Program-made: the position numbers and the translations under genes | Shown: piece after piece, positions 54,674-63,985 of the stretch | How the letters are laid out: each line of letters starts with the position of its first letter | How positions within the stretch are numbered: position 1 is the first letter of the stretch | NCBI GenBank assembly: GCA_963835555.1 | Contig: CAWIGC010000038.1 | Coordinates: 310,001-374,000, forward strand | Length of the DNA: 64,000 bases | From: Sulfopaludibacter sp963835555 | GTDB lineage: Bacteria > Acidobacteriota > Terriglobia > Bryobacterales > Bryobacteraceae | Direction: 5' to 3' | Notes under the pieces: generated by a model | Seen by the model: only the letters and a program-made list of their open reading frames with translations | What the model was told of the DNA's origin: nothing | The model's database searches: none

Positions 54674-55699
54674 TCACCTTACCATTTTCCTCAATGATTC
54701 CTCGTAAGGGGCGCGAGCCACACCGTGCTCCGTGATGATCGCCGTGACATACCGCGAGGGCGTGACGTCGAACGCCGGATTCTGCACCGCGGTGCCCTCG
54801 GGCGCCACCCGGTGGCCGAATACATGGGTGACCTCGGCGGCGGCGCGCTGTTCGATGGGGATCTGGTCGCCCGATGCCAGCGTCAGGTCCAGGGTGGAAA
54901 CCGGCGCAGCCACGAAGAAAGGCACACCATTTTCCTTGGCCAGCACCGCCACCGAATACGTGCCCACCTTGTTCGCCACGTCGCCGTTGGCCGCGATGCG
55001 GTCCGCGCCCACCACCACGCAGCCGATGCGCCCGGCCTTCATGAAATGGCCGGCCATGCTGTCGGTAATCAGCGTGGTCGGGATGCCGTCCTGCTGCAAC
55101 TCCCACACAGTCAGCCGCGCGCCTTGCAGAAAGGGGCGCGTTTCGTCGGCGAATACGTCCACTTGTTTGCCGGCGGCTACGGCGGAGCGGATCACCCCCA
55201 GCGCCGTGCCGTAACCGGCGGTGGCCAGGGCGCCCGCATTGCAGTGCGTCAACACGGTCTTGTGATCCGGCACCAGTTCCGCGCCATGGTCGCCGATGGC
55301 GCGGCAGATGGCGATGTCTTCTTCGCGCACCGCCTGCGCCTCGGCCACCAGGCGTTCGCGAATCTCGGCGAGGGGCCGGCCGCGGAGCGACTGGTACAAC
55401 CGCTTCATACGATCGATGGCCCAGAATAGATTCACCGCGGTCGGACGCGTCTTGGCGAGCGTGTCGCAGATGGTTTCCATCTGCCCGTCCAGATCGCCTT
55501 CTTCCGCCTGCATGGCGCCCAGAGCGATCCCCATGGCCGCCGCCACTCCAATGGCCGGTGCGCCGCGGATGATCATGTCGCGAATCGCCGTTGCGACTTC
55601 CCGATACGTCCGGCAGGTCACGTATTCTACACGAAGCGGAAGCCGCGTCTGATCGATCATCACCACCGCGCCATTCTTCCACTCAATCGTCTCTACCAT
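54674..55699 (-). CDS. mtnA: Methylthioribose-1-phosphate isomerase
   Basis: A 341-residue enzyme of the methionine salvage pathway converting MTR-1-P to MTRu-1-P. Motifs: IIRGAPAIGVAAAMGIALG, VLTHCNAGALATAGYGTALG with the catalytic-type Cys, DETRPFLQGARLTVWEL, and VVGADRIAANGDVANKVGTY with the catalytic Asp. ATG 55699 overlaps the CPBP stop by 7 bases. Other mtn genes are absent nearby, and the closely related eIF2B-like proteins lack this combination. Confidence 0.92.
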   Translation of the reverse strand: MVETIEWKNGAVVMIDQTRLPLRVEYVTCRTYREVATAIRDMIIRGAPAIGVAAAMGIALGAMQAEEGDLDGQMETICDTLAKTRPTAVNLFWAIDRMKRLYQSLRGRPLAEIRERLVAEAQAVREEDIAICRAIGDHGAELVPDHKTVLTHCNAGALATAGYGTALGVIRSAVAAGKQVDVFADETRPFLQGARLTVWELQQDGIPTTLITDSMAGHFMKAGRIGCVVVGADRIAANGDVANKVGTYSVAVLAKENGVPFFVAAPVSTLDLTLASGDQIPIEQRAAAEVTHVFGHRVAPEGTAVQNPAFDVTPSRYVTAIITEHGVARAPYEESLRKMVR

Positions 55700-56481
55700 A
55701 AATGGGGCAAATCCTTCCTTGTGCTGTACAGAGCCAGAAACAAAAATGTGTTGTAGCAGGCATGCATGGCCGCGGCCGCCCGGGTCGATCCGGTGCGATG
55801 CCGCATGATGCCGAAACCCGCGCCCGCCAGAGAAATGACCACCGCGTGACGCCAGGAATTTCCGTACTCGCGGTAGTGCAGCAGACCGAACGGAATGGCC
55901 GCGCCCAGAATTCCGTAAACCGGCCCGACGCTGCGCACCAGCAGAGGCTGCAGAAAACCGCGAAAGGCCAGCTCTTCCGCCACCGGCGCAATCGCAATGC
56001 CGAAAAACGTCAGCAGAAACAGCGAGGTGCGATCCTGCATCATGTCGGTCATCGGATTGGACGTTTCCGGGGTCTTGAGCAGGGACGCGGCAAGCGCTAC
56101 TCCCAATGCTGTCGCTACTCCGGCGAAGGCGATCCCGATGAGAGGCACACCCGAAGGCGCCCACGCCAGCGACCGCCAGAACGGCTTGCCATACTGCGCG
56201 CGGAACATCACGGCGATGGCGCCAAATACCATGAGGTAACCCAGTATCTGCGCCGGCAGCAGCTCCATCACGACCAGAGCGGGATGCCGGTGCAACAGCC
56301 AGACCACGCCGCGCACCAGCAGGATGCCGAGAGCCATGCAGGGCAGGGTCATGGCCGTAATCAGCAACAGGTCCACGTAGCTCCAGAACGGATACGGCTC
56401 GGGTGGAGGCGGAAGTGGAGGCGGAGGCGGCTCCTCCGCGGGGAGTTGCGGCCCCAGATCCTGCGGCCCTTCGTCCATCAT
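55693..56481 (-). CDS. CPBP-family (CAAX-like) intramembrane metalloprotease
   Basis: A 262-residue membrane protein: proline-rich cytoplasmic N-terminus, about seven helices, and the CPBP motifs VAEELAFRGFL (EExxxR), FGLLHY and a histidine in AAAMHACYNTFLF. It is similar to Rce1-type abortive infection proteins. ATG 56481 overlaps the preceding gene's TGA. Role unknown; the family removes or cleaves peptides within membranes. Confidence 0.82.
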   Translation of the reverse strand: MMDEGPQDLGPQLPAEEPPPPPLPPPPEPYPFWSYVDLLLITAMTLPCMALGILLVRGVVWLLHRHPALVVMELLPAQILGYLMVFGAIAVMFRAQYGKPFWRSLAWAPSGVPLIGIAFAGVATALGVALAASLLKTPETSNPMTDMMQDRTSLFLLTFFGIAIAPVAEELAFRGFLQPLLVRSVGPVYGILGAAIPFGLLHYREYGNSWRHAVVISLAGAGFGIMRHRTGSTRAAAAMHACYNTFLFLALYSTRKDLPHLW

Positions 56482-57437
56482 GCATCTTTCTCGATCAGGG
56501 CCGCGGCCAGCAGCGGAACCATAATTTCGTGATGTCCGGTGATGGCGTATCCCTTGCCCGTCCGCACCGGCATGAGGACGTTCCACCACATTGACGCGCG
56601 GCCGGTAGTGCTGCAGGAAATCGAAATTCGCGGTAGTGAATGCGGCCAGGGGATGTCCCAGGTTGCGCACCGCGGATACCGCCTTCAAAAACACTTCCGG
56701 CATCACTACGGCCGAGCCCACGTTCAAGTACACGCCGCCTTCATTCAGATCCGCGACCGAAGAGCACAGCAAGCGGAAATCGCGATGCGTGGCGCTGCCG
56801 ATCGCCGCCGGATCGGCCGCGGGATGCATGTGCGGCGTATCGGTGCCGATGGCCACGTGCACGGTAAGGGGGATGCCGCCGCGGTATGCCTGCAGCACCA
56901 GGCTGCATGCGCCGTGCGGGGGCGCCTGCGCATCCAGTGCGCGGCCCAGCGCTTCGCCCATGCCCAGGCCGTCGCCATCGCCCTTTGCAATGGCCACGAT
57001 TCATCTCGCGGCCGGTCTCTTCGGCGGCGCCGAATCGTCCGTCGGGCAGCACCGCTTCCACGTCTTCACTGGTATGTCCGGCAAGCGCGATTTCGAAATC
57101 GTGAATGGCGGCGGAACCGTTCATGGCGAAGGCCGTAGCATAGCCGCGCCGCATCAGGTCGATGAGCACCGGCGCCAGACCGCACTTGATGACGTGCCCG
57201 CCCATGCCCCAAATGATGGCGCGCCGCCGCGCCCGGGCCTCTGCCACGGCGGATCACCACGGCGCGAAAAGAGCCGGCCGCCAGCAGGTGCGGCAGCGAA
57301 TCCAGCCACCCCGCCATACCCGCGCCCTGCCGGTATGCCGACGCGAAATGTTCCGTCTTCACCTTGCCGCCGCGTTCCTGCAGACCGACAGTCCGCAAGC
57401 CGGCGAGATCCATCGGTCGCTTGCCGTATTTGCTCAT
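56478..57437 (-). CDS. Conserved protein of unrecognised family (frameshifted)
   Basis: About 319 codons starting MSKYGKRPMDLAGL, overlapping the uvrA stop by 4 bases. Blocks: RRAIIWGMGGHVIKCGLAPV, AMNGSAAIHDFEIALAGHTS, VLPDGRFGAAEETGREMN, then VHVAIGTDTPHMHP, GGVYLNVGSAVVMPEVFLKA and a final ITGHHEIMVPLLAAALIEKD. Frame breaks near 57236, 57005 and 56570 join blocks that read as one protein. The conserved His/Asp/Gly-rich blocks suggest an enzyme with nucleotide or metal binding. I do not recognise the family. Confidence 0.6.
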
Positions 57438-60199
57438 GCCGCCCTTCCGTGGCCGGCCAGCGCCTTGCGCAGCGCCTCGGCCGTATAGCTTTTTTTCGAG
57501 CGGCTGACCTGCTCGGGCGTACCGCAGGCCACCACCCGCCCGCCATACTCGCCGCCGTCCGGGCCCAGGTCGATAATCCAGTCCGCGGTCTTCATCACAT
57601 CGGTATTGTGCTCGATCACCACCACGGTGTTGCCCAGCCCCACCAGCCGCTGCAACACATCCAGCAGTTTCCGCACATCGTCGAAATGCAGTCCGGTGGT
57701 GGGCTCGTCCAGCAGGTAAAATGTGCGGCCGGTCTGGCGTTTGCTCAGTTCCTTAGCCAGCTTGATGCGCTGCGCCTCGCCGCCGGAAAGCGTGGTGGAA
57801 GATTGGCCCAGGTGTACATAGCCGAGCCCCACGTCCAGCAGCGTTTGCAGTTTGGCCTTGATCTGCGGCAGGTTTTCCATCACGCCCAACGCTTCTTCCA
57901 CGGTGGCTCCAGCAGATCCGCGATGGAATAGCCTTTGTATTTCACCTGCAGGGTTTCGCGATTGTAGCGGCGGCCGCGGCACACATCGCAGGTCACATAA
58001 ACGTCCGGCAGGAAGTTCATCTCGATGCGTTTCAACCCGTCGCCCTGGCATGCCTCGCAGCGTCCGCCCTTCACGTTGAAGCTGAAGCGCCCCGGCTTGT
58101 ACCCGCGCTCGCGCGATTCCGGCAGCATGGCGTACAGGTCGCGGATCAGCGTGAACAGCCCTGTGTAGGTGCAGGGATTGGAGCGCGGCGTGCGGCCGAT
58201 CGGGTCCTGGTCGATGCGAATCACCTTGTCGATATGCTCGATGCCTTCGATAGCGGTCGTGCGCCCCAGGTTCGTCGTGCGAGCCGTAGATCTCGCGCGC
58301 CAGCGACCGGTACAGAATCTCATTCACCAGCGTGGATTTGCCGCTCCCGGAGACTCCCGTTACCACCGTGAGCAGTCCCAAGGGGATTTCCACGTCGATA
58401 TCTTTCAGGTTATGCTCGGTGGCGCCGCGGATGGCCAGCGTCTTTCCGTTGGCCTTACGGCGCTCCTCTGGTACCGGAATTTCGAGAGTACCCGAAAGAT
58501 ACTGCCCGGTCAGGGAGGCCGGATTCCCGGCGATTTCCTCCGGCGTTCCCTGGGCCACCAGGCCGCCACCCAACCGCCCGGCGCCGGGACCCAGATCGAT
58601 CACATAATCCGCCCGCTCGATGGTCTCGGCGTCGTGCTCTACCACCAGCACGGTGTTTCCCATATCGCGCAACTGGGTCAGGGTTTCCAGCAGGCGTCCG
58701 TTATCGCGCGGATGCAGCCCGATCGAGGGCTCGTCCAAAACGTACAGCACACCGCGCAGCTTGGAGCCGATCTGGGTAGCCAGGCGAATGCGCTGCGCTT
58801 CGCCGCCGGACAGGGTGGCCGCCGAGCGGTCCAGGCTCAGATAATCCAGGCCTACTGCTGACAGAAACTCCAGACGACGCCGGATCTCATCCTGCACGCG
58901 GCCCGCGATCTGCTGCTCACGCCCGGAGAGTTCCCAGCCGCGCACCGTCATCAGCGCCCGCGCCAGCGGCAGCGCCGTGAATTCGGCAATAGAGAAATTT
59001 TTCACCCGCACCGCCAGACCGGAAGGCCGCAGCCGCTGGCCGTGGCAGGCGGGACATTGCACCGGCGACATGTATTCGGTGAGCCACTCGCGATACGCGT
59101 CCGTGGTGTTTTCGTAGCTCTCCTGCAGAGTAGCCAGAATTCCGGGGTCTCCACCGGCTCCGTTCAGCAGGATGTCGCGCGCCTTCGCCGGCAGCGAATC
59201 GAAAGGCTTTTTCAGATTGATGCGGTGCTTCTTCGCCAGCGCTTCGATTTGCTGCTGCATGTTCCACGAACTGCCGCCCGGACCCATGCCGCCATCGAAC
59301 AGGGGTTTGCCGGGATCGACAATCACTTTGTCCGGATCGAAGGCCCACTTATTGCCCAGCCCGTGGCACTCCTCACAGGCGCCGTAGGGACTGTTGAAAG
59401 AGAACGAGCGCGGCTCCAGTTGCGGAATGCTGGTGCCGCATTCGGTGCAGGCCAGTTTCTGCGAATACAGGCGCTCTTCGCCGTTCACCACCACGATCAG
59501 CACCAGTCCGCCCGCCAGTTTGGTGGCGGTCTCGATGGAGGCCTCCAGCCGTTTTTCGATTCCCGGCTTCACCAGCAGCCGGTCCACCACCACTTCGATC
59601 GTGTGATTCTTGCGTTTGTCCAGCGGGATCTCTTCGTCGAGCGACCGCAATATCCCATCGATCCGCGCCCGCACGAAGCCTTGCCGCGCCAGCTTTTCGA
59701 GATCCTTTTTGTACTCGCCTTTGCGTCCCCGCACAATCGGCGCCATCACCATGATGCGGTCTTCCGGTTTAAGCGCCAGCACGTGTTGCAGGATCTGCTC
59801 GGTGGTCTGTCGCGAAATTTCGTTGCCGCAAACCGGACAATGCGGAATGCCGATGGAGGAATATAGCAGCCGCAGGTAGTCGTAAATTTCCGTGATCGTG
59901 CCGACTGTGGAGCGCGGGCTGCGGCTGGTAGTCTTCTGTTCGATGGAAATTGCCGGACTCAATCCGTCGATCGAATCGACATCCGGCCGCTCCATCTGAT
60001 CCAGGAATTGCCGCGCATAAGTGGAGAGCGTTTCTACATAACGCCGCTGGCCTTCGGCGTAAATCGTATCGAACGCCAATGAGGATTTCCCGGATCCGCT
60101 CAGGCCGGTGATGACCGTGAGGGTGTTCCGTGGAATCTCGATATCGATATTTTTCAGATTGTGCTGGCGTGCGCCATGCACTGTGATCCGGTCAAGCAT
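57434..60199 (-). CDS. uvrA: UvrA, excision nuclease ATPase subunit (two frameshifts)
   Basis: UvrA scans DNA for damage in nucleotide excision repair. Visible are the first Walker A GLSGSGKSS, the first zinc module (CPVC, then CTEC and CEEC further on), LSGGEAQRIRLA and DEPSIGLHPRD, the second Walker A GVSGSGKST, zinc module 2 (CEACQGDG, CDVCRGRR) in a shifted frame, and the second LSGGEAQRIKLA. Frame changes near 58283 and 57905 bracket about 380 bases in another frame. Start ATG 60199 (MLDRITVHGARQHNLK) fits the family; total about 922 residues. The breaks are probably errors since this is an essential-type repair gene. Confidence 0.92.
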   Translation of the reverse strand: MLDRITVHGARQHNLKNIDIEIPRNTLTVITGLSGSGKSSLAFDTIYAEGQRRYVETLSTYARQFLDQMERPDVDSIDGLSPAISIEQKTTSRSPRSTVGTITEIYDYLRLLYSSIGIPHCPVCGNEISRQTTEQILQHVLALKPEDRIMVMAPIVRGRKGEYKKDLEKLARQGFVRARIDGILRSLDEEIPLDKRKNHTIEVVVDRLLVKPGIEKRLEASIETATKLAGGLVLIVVVNGEERLYSQKLACTECGTSIPQLEPRSFSFNSPYGACEECHGLGNKWAFDPDKVIVDPGKPLFDGGMGPGGSSWNMQQQIEALAKKHRINLKKPFDSLPAKARDILLNGAGGDPGILATLQESYENTTDAYREWLTEYMSPVQCPACHGQRLRPSGLAVRVKNFSIAEFTALPLARALMTVRGWELSGREQQIAGRVQDEIRRRLEFLSAVGLDYLSLDRSAATLSGGEAQRIRLATQIGSKLRGVLYVLDEPSIGLHPRDNGRLLETLTQLRDMGNTVLVVEHDAETIERADYVIDLGPGAGRLGGGLVAQGTPEEIAGNPASLTGQYLSGTLEIPVPEERRKANGKTLAIRGATEHNLKDIDVEIPLGLLTVVTGVSGSGKSTLVNEILYRSLAREIYGSHDEPGAHDRYRRHRAYRQGDSHRPGPDRPHAALQSLHLHRAVHADPRPVRHAAGIARARVQAGALQLQREGRTLRGMPGRRVETHRDELPAGRLCDLRCVPRPPLQSRNPAGEIQRLFHRGSAGATVEEALGVMENLPQIKAKLQTLLDVGLGYVHLGQSSTTLSGGEAQRIKLAKELSKRQTGRTFYLLDEPTTGLHFDDVRKLLDVLQRLVGLGNTVVVIEHNTDVMKTADWIIDLGPDGGEYGGRVVACGTPEQVSRSKKSYTAEALRKALAGHGRAA

Positions 60200-60295
60200 A
60201 GGTGCAGATATACGATATTTACCGTATGAAAAGGCTGGTCCTTTTATTGTCCCGCGCCTTGTGACCTTACGCAAATTGCGTTATAACAGCGATAA

Positions 60296-60700
60296 ATGTA
60301 TAAGTGCAGCCAATGCGGTGGGAAATTAGGGCGAGTGCATCGCCGATTCCTGGAACGCTTCGGCTATCTCGCGATTTACGAATGCAAGGACTGTGGGAAC
60401 GAGGAATCCGTCCCGCGGCGGTATTTATTCCATTTTGGCCCCAACGCCCGCTGCCCGCGTTGCGGGGCTTTCCGCATCGTTAAACTCAAGTCGCCCGATA
60501 AAATTGACCCGATGTATACGGGTGTTTTGAATTTTATCGAGCGCCTGATGAGCGGCGGCCGGCTGTATCACTGCCGCTACTGCCGTTGTCAATTCTACGA
60601 CCGGCGCGCGACCGCTGTAGAAAATGCCGCGGCCGCCGAGAGATCCGAAATGGAAATCAAGGCGACGCCCCCGTCGGATACAGTCAGTTCGGATGCGTAA
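60296..60700 (+). CDS. Zinc-ribbon protein
   Basis: A 134-residue protein with CSQC, CKDC, CPRC and CRYC pairs, so two likely zinc ribbons. Motifs include AIYECKDCGNEE and RLYHCRYCRCQFYDRR. A disordered C-terminal tail. It starts about 97 bases from the divergent uvrA, so the two may share a regulatory region. Function unknown. Confidence 0.65.
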   Translation: MYKCSQCGGKLGRVHRRFLERFGYLAIYECKDCGNEESVPRRYLFHFGPNARCPRCGAFRIVKLKSPDKIDPMYTGVLNFIERLMSGGRLYHCRYCRCQFYDRRATAVENAAAAERSEMEIKATPPSDTVSSDA

Positions 60701-61691
60701 ACGCGCCGCCGGCACGATAGGAGCGCAGCCAGCCCGCGACCGTAATGAGCAGTCACCCGCCGTCTTCCAACCCCCAACCTCCGAGCCCTGCTTCACCGCC
60801 GCCGCCGGCGATGCCGGCAAGCGTCTCGACCTGCTGCTGCACGAACACCTTCCCGGTTTCAGCCGCTCGCGGATTCAGGAGTGGATCCGTGCCGGGCGCG
60901 TCCACGTGAATGGGGTCAAGGCCCGCGCCGCTTATCCGGTGCGTGTGGGGGACGCCATAGAGGCCGAACCGGCCGATCCGCCGCCCCTCCGCGCCATGCC
61001 GGAAGAAATACCGCTTTCGGTCCTTTATGAGGATGACGACCTGGTGGCTATCGATAAGCCGGCGGGCATGGTGGTTCATGCCGGCGCCGGCATCCATTCC
61101 GGTACCCTGGTGAACGCGCTGCTGCACCGCTTTCAGACGCTCTCCGGCGTGGGTGGCGCGCTGCGTCCCGGCATTGTCCACCGGCTGGACCGGTTCACCA
61201 GCGGCGTTCTGCTGGTGGCCAAAAACGATGCCGCCCACCATCGCCTGGCGGCCCAGTTTTCGGGACGGCAGGTGGAGAAGGTCTATCTCGCGCTGGTGCA
61301 CGGCGAAGTGAAGCACGAGCACGGCCGGATCGAACGCCCCATTGCCCGCGATCCGGTTCACCGCACGCGCATGACGGCGCGACTGGAAGAAGGCCGCGCG
61401 GCCTGGAGCGAATACCGCGTGCTGCGCCGCTTCCCCCGCTTCACCCTGCTGGAGGTCCGCATCGGCACCGGGCGCACGCACCAGATTCGCGTGCATCTGT
61501 CCAGCATCGGGCATCCGGTGGCCGGCGACACGCTATATGGAGCGCCGGCCTGCGTGGAAGGCCGGCCCGCCCTGGGCCGCTACTTCCTGCACGCGCACCG
61601 CATTCGCTTCCGCCATCCCACTACAGACGCCGAAATCGTGCTCACCTCTCCGCTGCCGCCCGAGCTTGAGAATTGGCTGCCGGGTACGTGA
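60693..61691 (+). CDS. RluD/RluA-family 23S rRNA pseudouridine synthase
   Basis: An S4 RNA-binding domain (GKRLDLLLHEHLPGFSRSRI, RAGRVHVNG) precedes the synthase domain with catalytic Asp in HRLDRFTSG, and VEKVYLALVHG, GTGRTHQIRVHL and GDTLYG. The most upstream sensible ATG is 60693, overlapping the zinc-ribbon stop; the first 35 residues (MRKRAAGTIG, then QPARDRNEQS) are low-complexity and include a C-rich repeat, so the true start may be later. The gene probably modifies 23S rRNA helix 69 uridines. Confidence 0.85.
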   Translation: MRKRAAGTIGAQPARDRNEQSPAVFQPPTSEPCFTAAAGDAGKRLDLLLHEHLPGFSRSRIQEWIRAGRVHVNGVKARAAYPVRVGDAIEAEPADPPPLRAMPEEIPLSVLYEDDDLVAIDKPAGMVVHAGAGIHSGTLVNALLHRFQTLSGVGGALRPGIVHRLDRFTSGVLLVAKNDAAHHRLAAQFSGRQVEKVYLALVHGEVKHEHGRIERPIARDPVHRTRMTARLEEGRAAWSEYRVLRRFPRFTLLEVRIGTGRTHQIRVHLSSIGHPVAGDTLYGAPACVEGRPALGRYFLHAHRIRFRHPTTDAEIVLTSPLPPELENWLPGT

Positions 61692-61704
61692 TACCCTCAA
61701 AAAT

Positions 61705-62628
61705 ATGAGATATCTTGCGGCCGCCGGTCTGCTTGCCGTTGCTGTTCTGGCCCAGCAGCAGCAGCAGACGGCGCCCGTGCAATCCGACGATCCCACCAGG
61801 ATTTCGGTGGACGTCACGCGCGTTAATCTGCTCTTCACGGTGATGGACCGGAAGGGTCGTTTCGTGACCGACCTGACCAAGAACGATTTCGAGATTATCG
61901 AAAACAAGCGGCCCCAAGTCATCCAGGAATTCTCGGCTGAAACGAACCTGCCCCTTCGCCTCGGTGTTCTGATCGATACCAGCAACAGCATCCGCGAGCG
62001 CTTCCGCTTCGAACAGGAGGCCGCCAGCGAATTTATCCGCAGCGTCATGCGCAGCCGCCAGGACAAAGCCATGGTGGTCAGTTTCGACACCTCCGCCGAA
62101 CTGGTCAGCGACCTGGTGGACAGCCCCGAAAAGCTGGAAACCGTAATCCGCGATCTCCGCCCCGGCGGTGGAACCTCGCTCTACGATGCCATCTTCTTCG
62201 CCTGCCGGGACAAGCTGTCGGTGGACCAGCCGAAAAGCAAGTTTCGCCGCGCGATCGTAATCCTGAGCGATGGCGACGACAACCAGAGCCGCTACACCCG
62301 CGATCAGGCGCTGGAAGAGGCGCAAAAGGCCGATGTGGTGGTCTACTCGATCTCCACCAACATCAGCCGTTCCGATACCGATGGCGACAAGGTGCTGAAG
62401 TATTTCGCCGACAAAACCGGCGGACGCGCCTACTTCCCGTTCAAGGTGGAAGACCTGGCGCAATCATTCGAAAATATCAACAACGAACTGACTCACCAGT
62501 ACATCATCCTGTACCGTCCGGAACCGCTGGTGACCGACGGACTCTTCCACAACATGGATCTGCGCGTCAAAGGCCGGAAAGACCTGATTGTGCGCGTCCG
62601 CCCCGGCTATTTCGCACCAAAGATGTAA
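61705..62628 (+). CDS. Acidobacterial VWA-domain protein (TIGR03436-like)
   Basis: A 307-residue secreted protein: signal peptide (LAAAGLLAVAVLAQ), an Ig-like N-domain (VNLLFTVMDRKGRFVTDLTK), and a VWA domain with an intact MIDAS motif DTSNS in VLIDTSNSIRERF, then SLYDAIFFAC and ILSDGDDNQSRY. It lies 13 bases after rluD. Compare the larger VWA protein at 24986, whose MIDAS is degenerate. It probably binds a partner with Mg2+; function is unknown. Confidence 0.85.
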   Translation: MRYLAAAGLLAVAVLAQQQQQTAPVQSDDPTRISVDVTRVNLLFTVMDRKGRFVTDLTKNDFEIIENKRPQVIQEFSAETNLPLRLGVLIDTSNSIRERFRFEQEAASEFIRSVMRSRQDKAMVVSFDTSAELVSDLVDSPEKLETVIRDLRPGGGTSLYDAIFFACRDKLSVDQPKSKFRRAIVILSDGDDNQSRYTRDQALEEAQKADVVVYSISTNISRSDTDGDKVLKYFADKTGGRAYFPFKVEDLAQSFENINNELTHQYIILYRPEPLVTDGLFHNMDLRVKGRKDLIVRVRPGYFAPKM

Positions 62629-62639
62629 ACCTGCGCCCT

Positions 62640-63203
62640 CTACATTTCCACTTTGTTGTGGAACAGCAGGTCTTTCACATAAAACAATACTTCGCGCTCC
62701 GGAAACGGCACGCCGGGAACGTATAACTGGAACTCGATGGTCTTGTCTGTAGGCTTGACTTCCCGCGGAAACACCAGCCGGAAGACCGGATCGGACGGCG
62801 TAGGAGGAAAGTGACCCAGAATCCGGTACGTCTTTTTGCCGATCTTCATGCGCGATTCGGTCTGCATCCGCCTTTCGTCTTCGGCATTGTCGAACGCCGC
62901 GGGTTTGCTATAGGGAATGCCCAGAATGAAAGCATTTTCCCGATTATCGCGCAGGTAATCCAGATAATCCGGATCGGACGGGGGCATGGACTTTGCGGAG
63001 CGGGCCCGCAGTTCGGCGTTCGCTTCTTCGATGGGGGTGGCCGTTGCGAAATAGACCAGCACCGCCGGCTCAGGTCCTGCCCGCTGCACCCACGGACTGG
63101 AATGCAGTACCGTATCAACCTCCGAATCGGTCCATCTTTCCGGAGGTTTGGTTTCCCAGAAAGGCTGAGACAGGAAGAAAAAAAGCGCCAGCACCGCGTG
63201 CAT
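62640..63203 (-). CDS. Secreted GWxTD-like hypothetical protein
   Basis: A protein of about 187 residues with a signal-like start (HAVLALFFFLSQPFW). After that KPPERWTDSEVDTVLHSSPW, a phrase resembling acidobacterial GWxTD-type or related secreted proteins, and ERRMQTESRMKIGKKTYRIL. ATG 63203 gives a clean signal; ATG 63227 would overlap the divergent GNAT start. No function known. Confidence 0.6.
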   Translation of the reverse strand: MHAVLALFFFLSQPFWETKPPERWTDSEVDTVLHSSPWVQRAGPEPAVLVYFATATPIEEANAELRARSAKSMPPSDPDYLDYLRDNRENAFILGIPYSKPAAFDNAEDERRMQTESRMKIGKKTYRILGHFPPTPSDPVFRLVFPREVKPTDKTIEFQLYVPGVPFPEREVLFYVKDLLFHNKVEM

Positions 63204-63217
63204 AATAATTTCAATAT

Positions 63218-63634
63218 ATGACAGCAATCCGGCGTGGCGCGGCCGGTGATTTCGAGGCGATCGCCGCGATTCAGACCGCGAGTCCCGAGGCAGCCCAGTG
63301 GAAGAATGCCGATTATGCCGCCTTCGACATATGGGTCGCTGTCTGCGAAAGTCGCGTGGCAGGATTCCTTGCCGCCCGCTCCCCGGGCGAAGGAGAATGC
63401 GAGTTGCTGAACCTCGCGGTGGCCCCTGATTTCCGCCGCAGGGGCCTTGCCCGGCACCTGATTCGGGCCTTGGCCGGGGCTTGCAGCGGGAACATTTTCC
63501 TGGAAGTTCGTGAGTCCAATCTGGCAGCTCGCAATCTTTATAAGTCTATGGGATTTAAGGAGATCGGAGTAAGGCGGGATTACTATGAATTACCCCTCGA
63601 AGCGGCTATTGTCATGAAGTTTCATTCATGTTAA
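63218..63634 (+). CDS. GNAT N-acetyltransferase, RimI-like
   Basis: A 138-residue acetyltransferase with AIRRGAAGDFEAIAAIQT at the start, CELLNLAVAPDFRRRGLARH with the acetyl-CoA binding R/Q-x-x-G-x-G/A type motif, and NLAARNLYKSMGFKEIGVRR. RimI-like members acetylate protein N-termini (ribosomal S18); other targets are possible. Divergent from the secreted protein gene with overlapping upstream regions. Confidence 0.82.
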   Translation: MTAIRRGAAGDFEAIAAIQTASPEAAQWKNADYAAFDIWVAVCESRVAGFLAARSPGEGECELLNLAVAPDFRRRGLARHLIRALAGACSGNIFLEVRESNLAARNLYKSMGFKEIGVRRDYYELPLEAAIVMKFHSC

Positions 63635-63748
63635 GGTGGCGAGTAGACGGAGAACCCGTCCATGAGACATGAGAGAGATTACCCACCGAGCCTTATTTCC
63701 GACCGATCCGACTCGGCGCGGCAACCTCACTGGGAGGAATTGCCCAAT

Positions 63749-63985
63749 ATGGAACGGAATGCACAGGAAGAGTTGAAAGCGCATCTGATGGCTACCAACG
63801 AAGAGTTTCAAAAGCTTGCCAGCCACCACACAGAACTTGCTCACCAACTGGATGCTTTGGAAGCGCTTCCTCATCTGACTCAGGACCAGGAGTTGGAGGA
63901 GACGCGTTTGAAGAAACTCAAACTTCGTTTAAAAGATCAGATGGAAGCGATCATGAGTCAGTATCGATCTCAACAGGTCGCTTAA
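63749..63985 (+). CDS. DUF465/YdcH-like small coiled protein
   Basis: From ATG 63749 (GGGAGG upstream) 78 residues with ELKAHLMATNEEFQKLASHH, LAHQLDAL and LKKLKLRLKDQMEAIM, the pattern of the short DUF465 proteins, which are helical. A longer start at ATG 63662 gives 107 residues. Function unknown. It is the last gene of the window. Confidence 0.7.
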   Translation: MERNAQEELKAHLMATNEEFQKLASHHTELAHQLDALEALPHLTQDQELEETRLKKLKLRLKDQMEAIMSQYRSQQVA

